Made by a program: the position numbers and the translations under genes
From: Algicella marina
GTDB lineage: Bacteria > Pseudomonadota > Alphaproteobacteria > Rhodobacterales > Rhodobacteraceae
Direction of reading: 5' to 3'
DNA length: 64,000 nucleotides
Assembly (NCBI RefSeq): GCF_009931615.1
Contig: NZ_CP046620.1
Span: forward strand, 2,774,501 to 2,838,500
In this document: positions 44,803 through 53,492 of the stretch, piece by piece
Position numbering within the stretch: the first letter of the stretch is position 1
How the letters are laid out: every line of letters starts with the position of its first letter
Notes under the pieces: model-generated
Databases searched by the model: none
The model's input: only the letters and a program-made list of their open reading frames with translations
What the model was told of the DNA's origin: nothing

Positions 44803-45398
44803 GGCCCACGGACGAGAGCATCACAACGCTTTGCGGCGAGATACGCGCGCTTGCTTCCGGGCAGGCGCGCTTTCTGCTGGGTATCGCCGGACCGCCCGCT
44901 TCCGGCAAGTCGACGCTGGCAAGCAAACTGGTTGACGCGATGCCGGAGGCCGCGCTGCTGCCCATGGATGGGTTCCACCTCGATGACAAGGTGCTGGACG
45001 CCAATGGCTGGCGCAGTCGCAAGGGCGCGCCGCACACATTCGATGTCGGCGGATTCGTTTCTCTGTTGGGACGTGTCCGGGCCGGAGAGGACGTGTATGC
45101 ACCGGAGTTCGACCGTGACCTGGAACTCTCTCGCGGTTCTGCCCTGGCTATCAATGCCCCGATGGTGATCGTGGAAGGGAATTACCTGCTGTTCGAATCC
45201 GACGGTTGGGATGCGGTGCGGCCGTTGCTTGATGCCTGCTGGTTTCTCGATGTGTCGGAGATGGAACTCGTGCGCCGTCTGAGACACCGCTGGGCGGACC
45301 GGGTGGATGCGGAGGCGTGGATCGAGAACAACGACCTGCCAAACATCCGGGCTGTTCGGGAGAGCAGGTTCCGGGCGGACCGGTTGCTGTCGCCGTAG
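44799..45398 (+). CDS. Nucleoside/sugar kinase of the uridine-kinase-like family
   Basis: 199 residues from ATG 44799, overlapping the ilvE stop. Walker A GPPASGKST (31-39), and LPMDGFHLDD plus VIVEGNYLLF, as in uridine kinase / pantothenate kinase-like small kinases (FrcK/YggC-type). Phosphoryl acceptor unknown. An inverted repeat GTGTGCAA / TTGCACAC (45476-45510) lies further downstream. Confidence 0.85.
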   Translation: MRPTDESITTLCGEIRALASGQARFLLGIAGPPASGKSTLASKLVDAMPEAALLPMDGFHLDDKVLDANGWRSRKGAPHTFDVGGFVSLLGRVRAGEDVYAPEFDRDLELSRGSALAINAPMVIVEGNYLLFESDGWDAVRPLLDACWFLDVSEMELVRRLRHRWADRVDAEAWIENNDLPNIRAVRESRFRADRLLSP

Positions 45399-45560
45399 CC
45401 TTTGATGCCATAGCTTTCCTGCGGGCCCGGCTGAGCCACTCGGGCCGGTGACGACGGCCCGTTTCGCGACGACGCGTGTGCAATCATATCGTCGATTGGT
45501 ATTTGCACACACCCTTCGCTGCACCTATTCTCGGCGCGAGCCACAGACCGGAGCCTTCAC

Positions 45561-45761
45561 ATGACGACCGAGAACCTGCCGACAGCACCCATACACGACG
45601 CCCCGGAGACCGAAGAGGTGGAAACCACGCGCGTTGCCTGCGATGGCGGAACACTTGGCCATCCGCGCGTCTGGCTTCAGATCAATCCTGCAGTCGGGTG
45701 GATCGATTGCGGGTATTGCGACAAACGCTACATCCTGAAAGCCGGCGCGTCGGCTCACTGA
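45561..45761 (+). CDS. Zinc-finger domain protein (CHCC type)
   Basis: 66 residues. The zf-CHCC pattern is seen: Cys in RVACDGG, His in LGHPRVWL, then CGYC, in the order of the mitochondrial complex-I subunit NDUFS6-like zinc finger. Bacterial versions are small, single-domain and of unknown role. Four bases separate it from the MscS gene, so they are cotranscribed. Confidence 0.85.
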   Translation: MTTENLPTAPIHDAPETEEVETTRVACDGGTLGHPRVWLQINPAVGWIDCGYCDKRYILKAGASAH

Positions 45762-45765
45762 GCCG

Positions 45766-46647
45766 ATGGAACCTGTCCTTTCTCCAGAGACGTTCGGCGT
45801 TACATCCGACCTGGGCGGCGTTTCGGTCGGGGCAAAAGTCATTGCGACCGCCCTCATCCTTGGCGGCATCCTGCTCGGGCGGTATCTGCTGATCCTGCTC
45901 GTGCGGCGCCGTGCCCAGATCCTCTCCGATCGCCAGCGCCGCGCGATCCTGATGATCCGAAATGCGGCGTCGGTCGCGTTGCTCGCCGCCATTGTCATCG
46001 TCTGGTCCAATGAACTCGAAGCTTTCATCTTTTCGATCGCTGCCTTCATCTTCGCCATCGTCGTGGCGTCGAAAGAAGTCATCATGTGTTTCTCGGGCGG
46101 GCTCGTCCGCTCCGCTTCCGGGGCATTCACCGTCGGCGACTGGATCGAGGTGGGACCTCACTCCGGCGAAGTGGTCGACATCACTGCAACCGTGACCCAG
46201 TTGCAGGAATTCGACCGGATCGACTTCGAACATACCGGCAAGGTCATCACGCTGCCCAACAGCGTTTTTCTCAACACTCCGGTGGTCAACCACAGCTTCC
46301 GCAAACGCTACATCTTCCACGAATTCGTCATCACGGCCGAACCGCATCCGGGTACCGAGGAGTTGCGGGCAACGATCGAAGCGGCCCTCGTCGAAGCCGT
46401 CAAACCATTTGAGGAGGTAGCCCTGCGCTATCGCTCGATGCTGGAGCATCGGAACGGCATAGCGTTTCCCGGAGGCGAACCGGAAGTGCGGGTGCGAACC
46501 ACGGATTTCGCCAAATTCCGCTACGAGGCCCGGCTTTTCTGCCCGCGAGAACAGGCTGGCAAGATGGAACGGGCGGCGATGAAGGCGTTTCTGGCCTTCA
46601 CTGATGCCCAGGAGTGGAAGTTTGTCGGGACCCAGGAGCGCAATTGA
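45766..46647 (+). CDS. Mechanosensitive ion channel (MscS family)
   Basis: 293 residues. Three membrane segments (about 25-45, 66-85 and 90-110), then the beta MscS domain (VGDWIEVGPHSGEVVDI, ITLPNSVFLNTPVVNHS). MscS channels gate under membrane tension. The pore helix SIAAFIFAIVVASKEVIMCF is typical. The stop overlaps the -35 box of the downstream promoter. Confidence 0.92.
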   Translation: MEPVLSPETFGVTSDLGGVSVGAKVIATALILGGILLGRYLLILLVRRRAQILSDRQRRAILMIRNAASVALLAAIVIVWSNELEAFIFSIAAFIFAIVVASKEVIMCFSGGLVRSASGAFTVGDWIEVGPHSGEVVDITATVTQLQEFDRIDFEHTGKVITLPNSVFLNTPVVNHSFRKRYIFHEFVITAEPHPGTEELRATIEAALVEAVKPFEEVALRYRSMLEHRNGIAFPGGEPEVRVRTTDFAKFRYEARLFCPREQAGKMERAAMKAFLAFTDAQEWKFVGTQERN

Positions 46648-46673
46648 CAGCCAAAGCTTACGAAGTTTATACA
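46644..46673 (+). promoter_or_regulatory. Sigma-70-type promoter of the AAA ATPase gene
   Basis: TTGACA (46644-46649), 18-base spacer, TATACA (46668-46673), a good match to consensus. Transcription would begin near 46680, leaving a leader of about 35 bases. Confidence 0.65.
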
Positions 46674-46696
46674 GGTTTATGCAATTTCGATAAACC
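46674..46696. repeat. Inverted repeat over the predicted transcription start
   Basis: GGTTTAT (46674-46680) / ATAAACC (46690-46696) with a 9-base centre, between the promoter and the ATG 46715. Position over the start site suggests an operator; a leader hairpin is the alternative. Confidence 0.5.
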
Positions 46697-46714
46697 ATAA
46701 TAACTCTGATAAGT

Positions 46715-47923
46715 ATGGATCCTCGCAAGAACCCGTTCAACCCCGGCGCCGGTATCCCACCTACGGCATTCGTAGGCCGGGCCGATGTGCTGGAGGTGGC
46801 GGAAATCGCATTCGACAGGACTCGCGAAGGCCTCTTCGCCCGCGACATGCTTCTTCTCGGCCTGCGCGGCGTCGGCAAAACGGTTCTGCTCAACAAGTTG
46901 CATGCGCTGGCGAAATCAAAGGAGCTGGAAACCATCAAATTCGAGGTGCCGGACACATCAGGCGACAATCTGGCCCGGCTGCTGGTGCCAGCCGCCAATA
47001 CTGTTCTGCGAAGATTGGACAGGATGGCCGCGGCGGAGGAAACGCTTCACCGGGCTGGGGCACTCCTCCGCAACTTCGCGGCGATATTCAAAGTGAAGTA
47101 TGAGGGTTTCACCTTCGGTGCCTCGACCCCGGAAATCGGGGCCGACACCGGCGACCTCGTGGCCGACCTTCCCGAAATCCTGCTGGCCCTCGCTGCGGCA
47201 GCGCAGCGTCGGAAAACCGGCGTCGTCCTGTTTCTCGACGAGGTGCAGTATCTGTCGAAGGCCGAACTGTCTGCTCTCACCCATGCCTGCCACGAGGTGG
47301 CACAGACCGCCGCGCCCTTTCTTTTCATCGGTGCCGGCCTGCCGCAACTCGCGGCGCTGTCCGGCGAGGCAAAATCCTATGCCGAGAGACTGTTTTCGTA
47401 CATGGATGTCCGTGCACTCGACCACACGGCCACAGCCCGCGCGTTACGCGAGGCTGCAAAGACGCAGAAGGCTGATTTCACAAGCGAGGCGACGGACCTG
47501 ATCTTTGAGCGGACGAAAGGCTACCCATACTTTGTGCAGACATGGGGCAAGTTTGCATGGGACGAAGCGGCGGCTTCTCCGATTGATGCCGAGACGGTCG
47601 GCAAGGCCGATCTCGACGCCCTCGCCCACCTCGACCAGAGCTTTTTCCGCGTCCGCTTCGACCGCAGTTCGGACTATGCCAAGACTTACCTCCGCGCCCT
47701 TGCGGAACTCGGACCCGGCCCACATGCATCCGGCAAGGTGGCCGAAGTTCTCGGCACCAAGAGCAGCCAGGTCGCTGCCGTACGCGCCGGGCTGATTGAC
47801 GCGGGGATGATTTTCTCACCCGCGCATGGCCAGACCCAATTCACCGTGCCACTCTTCGACGATTTCATGCGTCGGGCGATGCCGGAACTGAAGCCATACA
47901 CGCCAAGCCGCCGGAAATCCTGA
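46715..47923 (+). CDS. AAA-family ATPase (Orc1/Cdc6-like architecture)
   Basis: 402 residues. Walker A LLGLRGVGKTVLL (about 47-59), Walker B VVLFLDEVQYL (about 170-180), and sensor FLFIGAGLPQL. A C-terminal winged-helix region (about 330-390; SGKVAEVLGTKSSQVAAVR) makes it like the AAA_16/ORC-type ATP-binding proteins. There is no recognisable partner gene; polA follows at about 105 bases. No Shine-Dalgarno is evident before the ATG (CTCTGATAAGT). Function unknown. Confidence 0.82.
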   Translation: MDPRKNPFNPGAGIPPTAFVGRADVLEVAEIAFDRTREGLFARDMLLLGLRGVGKTVLLNKLHALAKSKELETIKFEVPDTSGDNLARLLVPAANTVLRRLDRMAAAEETLHRAGALLRNFAAIFKVKYEGFTFGASTPEIGADTGDLVADLPEILLALAAAAQRRKTGVVLFLDEVQYLSKAELSALTHACHEVAQTAAPFLFIGAGLPQLAALSGEAKSYAERLFSYMDVRALDHTATARALREAAKTQKADFTSEATDLIFERTKGYPYFVQTWGKFAWDEAAASPIDAETVGKADLDALAHLDQSFFRVRFDRSSDYAKTYLRALAELGPGPHASGKVAEVLGTKSSQVAAVRAGLIDAGMIFSPAHGQTQFTVPLFDDFMRRAMPELKPYTPSRRKS

Positions 47924-48029
47924 ACCGGGCCCGCCAGCGCGTCATTCGGATCGGGACTCGCGGCGTTTCAGGAATGGTCAAATCGCTCGCGAGGCGCAAT
48001 AAAGGTCGCGAGCAGAAGGGACCAGCACC

Positions 48030-50858
48030 ATGAACGAGACATTCGGCAAAGGCCATCATCTGCACCTGATCGACGGCTCGGCCTTCATCTTCCGCGCGTT
48101 CCACGCGCTGCCGCCGCTCTCGCGCAAGTCCGATGGCCTACCCATCGGCGCGGTCTCGGGCTTTTGCAACATGCTCTTCAAGATGGTGGAGGACAACCGC
48201 GGGCCGGATGCGCCCACCCATGTCGCCGTGATCTTCGACAAGGGCAGCCACACCTTCCGCAACGACATGTACGACCAGTACAAGGCCAACCGGGACGAGA
48301 TGCCCGAGGATCTGCGCCCGCAGATCCCGCTGACGCGCGAGGCGACTCGCGCCTTCAACATCGCCTGCATCGAGAAGGAAGGCTTTGAAGCCGACGACAT
48401 CATCGCGACCTATGCGCGCGAGGCGCGCGAACGCGGTGGGCGGGTGACGATCATCTCTTCCGACAAGGATCTGATGCAGCTTGTCGGCGGCGGGGTGGAG
48501 ATGTTCGACGCGATGAAGAACTCCCGCATCGGAGTGGAGGAGGTGGAGGCCAAGTTCGGCGTCGGCCCCGACCGGGTGATCGACATCCAGGCGCTGGCCG
48601 GCGACAGCGTCGACAACGTGCCCGGCGCGCCGGGCATCGGCATCAAGACCGCAGCGCTGCTGATCAACGAATACGGCGATCTCGACACGCTGCTGGCGCG
48701 GGCCGACGAGATCAAGCAGCCCAAGCGTCGCCAGACCCTGATCGACCACGCCGACCAGATCCGCCTCTCACGCGATCTGGTGACGCTCGACTGCCACACG
48801 CCCGACCTAGAACCGCTGGAGGATCTGGACCTGCGCGAGCCGGAAGAGGACGCGCTGCTCGGCTTTCTCGCCAAGATGGAATTTCGCACGCTGACCAAGA
48901 GGATCGCGGAGAAGATGGGCGCAGAGATGCCCGAAATTTCCGAAGAGGGGGGCGGATCGGAAGGGGCATCGAGCCCCTCCCGATCCGGCGCGGCTGTCGC
49001 CGCGCAGGACATCCCCTTCGACGCCGCCAATTACGAATGCGTGTCGGATGCCGCAGCGCTTCAGGCCTGGCTCGACCAGGCGCGCGAGCGGGGCTATGTG
49101 GCGGTGGACACCGAGACCACCGGGCTCGACGAGATGCGCGCCGATCTCGTGGGCGTCTGCCTCGCGGTGGAGCCGGGCAAGGCGGCCTATGTTCCGTTGG
49201 GCCATTCGACGGGCACCGGAGACCTGCTGGGCGCCACCGAGCGTGCCGAGGGCCAGATGGACATGGACGAGGCACTGGCGATGCTGAAGCCGGTGCTTGA
49301 GGATCCCGCGATCCTCAAGATCGGCCAGAACATGAAATACGACCTCAAGATTCTTTCGCGCAACGGCATCGCCGTGGCACCCATCGCCGACACCATGCTG
49401 ATGAGCTACGCCTGCCACGGCGGGCTGCACAATCACGGCATGGACACGCTGTCGGAGCGCTATCTCAGCCACACCCCGATCCCGATCAAGTCCATCCTCG
49501 GCAGCGGCAAGTCCCAGATCACCTTCGACAAGGTGCCCATCGCCGATGCCGTCGCCTATGCCGCCGAGGATGCCGACGTGACGCTGCGCCTTTGGCAACT
49601 ATTCTCCATGAAGCTGCATAAAAGCCGGGTCACCACGGTATACGAGACGCTGGAGCGCCCACTTGTGCCGGTTCTGGCGCGGATGGAGATGACCGGCATC
49701 AAGGTCGACCGCGATCACCTGAGCCGCATGTCCAACGCCTTCGCGCAGAAGATGGCGGGGCTGGAGGCGGAGATCCACGAGCTTGCCGGGCGCAGCTTCA
49801 ACGTCGGCTCGCCCAAGCAGCTCGGTGAGATCCTGTTTGACGAGATGAGCCTCGACGGCGGCAAAAAGGGCAAGACCGGTGCCTATGCCACCGGGGCCGA
49901 CGTGCTGGAAACACTCGCAGCGCAAGGCCACGACCTGCCCGCGCGGGTGCTGGACTGGCGCCAGATCTCAAAGCTGAAATCGACCTACACCGACGCGCTG
50001 CAGGACCATATCCACCCCGAGACGGGCCGCGTTCACACCTCCTATTCCATCGCCGGGGCCAACACGGGCCGGCTGGCCTCCACCGATCCCAACCTGCAGA
50101 ACATCCCCGTGCGCACCGAAGAGGGCCGCCGCATCCGCGAGGCCTTCATCGCGGCCGAGGGGCACGTGCTGGTCAGCCTCGACTATTCCCAGATCGAGCT
50201 GCGAATTCTCGCCCATATCGCCGAGATCAAGGAGCTTCAGCAGGCGTTCAAGGAGGGGCAGGACATCCACGCGCTGACTGCCGCGGAGATGTTCGATGTG
50301 CCGCTGGAGGGTATGGACCCGATGATCCGCCGACAGGCCAAGGCAATCAACTTTGGCGTGATCTATGGCATCTCGGCTTTCGGTCTGGCGAACAACCTGC
50401 GCATCCCCCGAGCCGACGCGCAAGGCTTCATCGACCGTTATTTCGAACGCTTCCCGGGTATTCGCGAATACATGGACAAGACGGTGGTTTTCGCAAAGGA
50501 ACACGGGCACGTGGAAACACTGTTCGGCCGCCGTATCCACACGCCGGAGATCAACGCCAAGGGACCGCACGCAGGTTTCGCCAAACGCGCCGCCATCAAT
50601 GCACCCATTCAGGGAACTGCGGCGGATGTAATCCGCCGCGCGATGATCCGCATCCCCGACGCGCTTGGCAATCTGCCGGCACGCATGCTGCTGCAGGTAC
50701 ATGACGAACTGCTGTTCGAGGTGCCTGAAGATCACGTGGAAGAAACCATAGAGACTGTCCGCACGGTAATGCAGACGGCGGACCAACCCGCCATCGAACT
50801 GGCGGTGCCGCTGACGGTGGATGCAGGCAAAGGTTCAAACTGGGCAGAGGCGCACTGA
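48030..50858 (+). CDS. polA: DNA polymerase I
   Basis: 942 residues. Domains in order: 5'-3' exonuclease (1-290), 3'-5' exonuclease with DTETTG at about residue 360, and family-A polymerase with motif A DYSQIELR (Asp718), motif B RRQAKAINFGVIYG, and motif C QVHDELLFEV (His891-Asp892). All three activities appear intact. It fills gaps in repair and Okazaki-fragment processing. Confidence 0.97.
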   Translation: MNETFGKGHHLHLIDGSAFIFRAFHALPPLSRKSDGLPIGAVSGFCNMLFKMVEDNRGPDAPTHVAVIFDKGSHTFRNDMYDQYKANRDEMPEDLRPQIPLTREATRAFNIACIEKEGFEADDIIATYAREARERGGRVTIISSDKDLMQLVGGGVEMFDAMKNSRIGVEEVEAKFGVGPDRVIDIQALAGDSVDNVPGAPGIGIKTAALLINEYGDLDTLLARADEIKQPKRRQTLIDHADQIRLSRDLVTLDCHTPDLEPLEDLDLREPEEDALLGFLAKMEFRTLTKRIAEKMGAEMPEISEEGGGSEGASSPSRSGAAVAAQDIPFDAANYECVSDAAALQAWLDQARERGYVAVDTETTGLDEMRADLVGVCLAVEPGKAAYVPLGHSTGTGDLLGATERAEGQMDMDEALAMLKPVLEDPAILKIGQNMKYDLKILSRNGIAVAPIADTMLMSYACHGGLHNHGMDTLSERYLSHTPIPIKSILGSGKSQITFDKVPIADAVAYAAEDADVTLRLWQLFSMKLHKSRVTTVYETLERPLVPVLARMEMTGIKVDRDHLSRMSNAFAQKMAGLEAEIHELAGRSFNVGSPKQLGEILFDEMSLDGGKKGKTGAYATGADVLETLAAQGHDLPARVLDWRQISKLKSTYTDALQDHIHPETGRVHTSYSIAGANTGRLASTDPNLQNIPVRTEEGRRIREAFIAAEGHVLVSLDYSQIELRILAHIAEIKELQQAFKEGQDIHALTAAEMFDVPLEGMDPMIRRQAKAINFGVIYGISAFGLANNLRIPRADAQGFIDRYFERFPGIREYMDKTVVFAKEHGHVETLFGRRIHTPEINAKGPHAGFAKRAAINAPIQGTAADVIRRAMIRIPDALGNLPARMLLQVHDELLFEVPEDHVEETIETVRTVMQTADQPAIELAVPLTVDAGKGSNWAEAH

Positions 50859-51004
50859 CAATTGCAACATGCCCGCTTTTCATATCGACACTAGGTGAGC
50901 GGACACCCTGTTCGTAATTGAGTACTCAGACGCGCCACGGGTGGTCGCGCCGGCATTGGTAGTGGCCCATCTTTGGGCCTTATCAAGTTAGGTGCTGAAG
51001 ATTT

Positions 51005-51343
51005 GTGAAGGCACAAGCGCTACTGGTGGCCAGGGAGTTCTTGTTTGAGCGCTGCGCGTGTAGCGATCTGACGACGGATCGTGAGGTAACGCTCGAACTG
51101 AGTATCATCGATCAGCCCTATCAGGATGGCGCTGACCATGACCGCGAATTGAGCGATGAGGGCATGCCCGGCAGGCTCACATGGTTCTGCAATTCCTGTA
51201 GCAAAACGACCGCGCTGATCCTTCCGCACTCCGAGATGGGCGCGACTGCGGCCGAGCGGGCGCTCGAAGTCGTCGGCGGCCTGATATCACGGCACAACCA
51301 GCTCAAGATTGAATGTGCACTGATCGAGCGACAGGCCGCCTGA
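51005..51343 (+). CDS. Hypothetical small protein
   Basis: 112 residues from GTG 51005. Codon use is GC-rich at third positions, as in real genes here, and the sequence contains a CNSC pair (TWFCNSCSKTT) that could bind metal, followed by an amphipathic helical end. There is no good ribosome-binding site and no family recognised, so this is uncertain. Confidence 0.4.
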   Translation: MKAQALLVAREFLFERCACSDLTTDREVTLELSIIDQPYQDGADHDRELSDEGMPGRLTWFCNSCSKTTALILPHSEMGATAAERALEVVGGLISRHNQLKIECALIERQAA

Positions 51344-51414
51344 ACTTCCAAGCTCGCCGGCAGGGGACGTACCGCCAAACGGAGTCGCACCCCTTCCCTC
51401 TGCCTTTATGCCCA

Positions 51415-51490
51415 ACAAATATAACATATAAACGCAATATTTCAGCAATTTAAGCCCATTGACAGGCATTTGTTGGACAAATAACAATAT
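51415..51490 (+). repeat. Two similar AT-rich motifs, possible operator
   Basis: ACAAATATAACATAT (51415-51429) and ACAAATAACAATAT (51477-51490) are near-copies; the second overlaps the -10 region of the regulator promoter. They may be binding sites for the FadR-type regulator. Confidence 0.4.
51459..51487 (+). promoter_or_regulatory. Predicted promoter of the regulator and island
   Basis: TTGACA (51459-51464), 17-base spacer, TAACAA (51482-51487), 27 bases before the GTG start at 51514. Confidence 0.5.
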
Positions 51491-51513
51491 TATCGACATT
51501 TGGGGAGATAGAT

Positions 51514-52263
51514 GTGGCGAAGGCCAAGGCGGTGGTAATCGACTCCGGATCCGTAGTGGACGATGTGGTGGATGGCATTCGCGCCATGATCAACGATCGC
51601 AAGTTGACAGTGGGTGACAACCTTCCGACCGAGCGCGAGTTGTGCGAGGCCTTCGGCGCCTCGCGCAACACGGTGCGCGAGGCGATGCGGATGCTCAAGG
51701 CTTACGGTGTGGTAGAGGTGAGGCAGAAGGTCGGCGCCACCATCGTCGACAACCGTCTGTCCTCTGCTCTCCAGATATTTTCTTTCAACGTAACCGACGT
51801 TTCCCGCGAAGCATTCGAAGACATACAGGGCTTTCGCTTCCTGCTTGAGGTCTCCCCCGTTGAGCAGTTGCTGGACCAGATCACGGCGCAGGATATCGAC
51901 GATCTTCGCCAGGCCAACATGGCAATGCGTGATGCCAAGCCCTTCGACCTGGCTTCGGAACTCGACTTCGCCTTTCACACGCGGCTGGTGCGTATCCTGG
52001 GCAACAAGGCGATTCTTGACGTCTATCAGATCATGAAACCGGTGATCCTCCGGATCATCAAGCGGGGTAAATCGTTACGCTCGTTCGAGACTTCTACCTT
52101 CAACGAACACGAGGCCGTTATCGACGCGCTAGAAGCGCGCGACCGCCTTGCCTATCAATACCTGCTCAAGACGCACCTGAACGCGGGCCATACCCACTTC
52201 GCGTCGAACGGCGGGTTGGAAGAGCTTCAGCCGTCTCACTCTGACCAACAAGAGGTGACCTGA
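51514..52263 (+). CDS. FadR/GntR-family transcriptional regulator
   Basis: 249 residues from GTG 51514, GGGGAGATAGAT upstream. N-terminal winged helix (about 15-80): LPTERELCEAFGASRNTVREAMRML. The C-terminal FCD helical ligand-binding domain (about 95-230) contains HTRLVRILGN and a metal-site-like EHEAVIDALEARD. It heads the transporter island and most likely represses it in response to a substrate-derived ligand. Confidence 0.9.
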   Translation: MAKAKAVVIDSGSVVDDVVDGIRAMINDRKLTVGDNLPTERELCEAFGASRNTVREAMRMLKAYGVVEVRQKVGATIVDNRLSSALQIFSFNVTDVSREAFEDIQGFRFLLEVSPVEQLLDQITAQDIDDLRQANMAMRDAKPFDLASELDFAFHTRLVRILGNKAILDVYQIMKPVILRIIKRGKSLRSFETSTFNEHEAVIDALEARDRLAYQYLLKTHLNAGHTHFASNGGLEELQPSHSDQQEVT

Positions 52264-52291
52264 AGTCCGTAAATCTAACTGGGAGGAAACA

Positions 52292-53428
52292 ATGAAAAAT
52301 ATGCTGAGACTGGGCGCAGCTCTTACAGCACTTTCAATCGGGGCCGGCGCTTCCTTTGCCGGACCGGCTGTCGTCGACGGGCCAGGTGTCAATCCTGAGT
52401 GCTTCGCGCCGTGGGACGAGGATACAAAGCATTTTCAGTGGGAGGGTCGTGAGGGACCGTATCGCGTAGCGATCGTGAATGGTTTTGTCGGCAACACCTG
52501 GCGAATCCAGATGATCAAAACGGCCAAGGCCTACGCTGAAGACCCCGAGATCGCCGACAAGCTCGCCGACCTCAAGGTCGTTTCGACAGGAACCGACGCA
52601 CCTGCCCAGCTTGGAGCCATTGAAGACTTCATAAACCAGGGCTACGACGCCATCGTGACCATCGCAGTCAGCCCGGACGGGTTCGACAGGGTGATCCGCC
52701 TCGCCGACCGCGAAGATGTCGTTCTGGTGCCCTTTGACAACGTGCTCGACACCGACGCGGTAATGCAGGTCAACGAAGACCAACTGACTATGGGCCGCAC
52801 TTGGGCACAGTTTGTCATGGAGGAACTGAAGGCCAAGGGCGTTACCTCAGGCAAGATCCTTGAGGTACGCGGATTGCCAGGCAACTCGGTGGACCGGGAT
52901 CGCTCCATTGGCATCAACGACGTAATCGCGGCAGATAGTGGCGATTGGGAAATGGTCTCAGTGGTCGGCAACTGGGACGACGGCACCACCCAGAAAGTGG
53001 TGGCCGACGCCATTGCTGTACATGGCGAGTTTGCGGCCGTGGCGGGACAGGGCGGCTCCAACGGCGTGATCCAGGCACTCAAGGATGCCGGCCACCCTTG
53101 GGTGCCGGTCGCAGGTGAATCAGAGAATGGATTCCGCAAGGCAATTGCGGAAAACTCGGAGGACGGCCTGAAGGGCATCTCAATTGGCCAGTCGCCCGGA
53201 CTCGTCGCGGTTGCGATGAAGGCCGCCATTTCGGCGCTGGAAGGCAATGTAATGCCACAACTGATTTCAGTGCCGCTGCCTGTCGCAACTTACCAAGACT
53301 TGGAAGACGGCAAGAACTACTGGTCGGACCTGCCCGACAACTTCTTTACCGTCAACGAGTTTCCGCCCTGCGGTGTCAACATCTCCGGCCCTGCGATCAT
53401 GTCGCAAGACGAGAGTGACACGAACTGA
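52292..53428 (+). CDS. Sugar-type ABC transporter substrate-binding protein
   Basis: 378 residues. A signal peptide (MKNMLRLGAALTALSIGAG, cleavage near ASFA-GP) and a type-1 periplasmic-binding-protein fold (YRVAIVNGFVGNTWRIQM, AVSPDGFDRVIRLA, GQGGSNGVIQALKDAG) as in ribose/galactose/autoinducer-2-type binders. It begins 29 bases after the regulator. Ligand unknown; likely a sugar, polyol or related compound. Confidence 0.88.
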   Translation: MKNMLRLGAALTALSIGAGASFAGPAVVDGPGVNPECFAPWDEDTKHFQWEGREGPYRVAIVNGFVGNTWRIQMIKTAKAYAEDPEIADKLADLKVVSTGTDAPAQLGAIEDFINQGYDAIVTIAVSPDGFDRVIRLADREDVVLVPFDNVLDTDAVMQVNEDQLTMGRTWAQFVMEELKAKGVTSGKILEVRGLPGNSVDRDRSIGINDVIAADSGDWEMVSVVGNWDDGTTQKVVADAIAVHGEFAAVAGQGGSNGVIQALKDAGHPWVPVAGESENGFRKAIAENSEDGLKGISIGQSPGLVAVAMKAAISALEGNVMPQLISVPLPVATYQDLEDGKNYWSDLPDNFFTVNEFPPCGVNISGPAIMSQDESDTN

Positions 53429-53492
53429 CTTGATAAGACTGTCTGGCGGCGCCACTCGGCGCCGCCAGACCCAACAAGGGGCAGGCAGGGGC

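Larger units (their letters stand above)
50859..51513. other. Intergenic region between polA and the island
   Basis: About 650 bases. It contains one possible coding frame (51005-51343) and, from about 51400, an AT-rich stretch with the promoter and repeats of the GntR-type regulator. No terminator recognised after polA. Confidence 0.4.
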
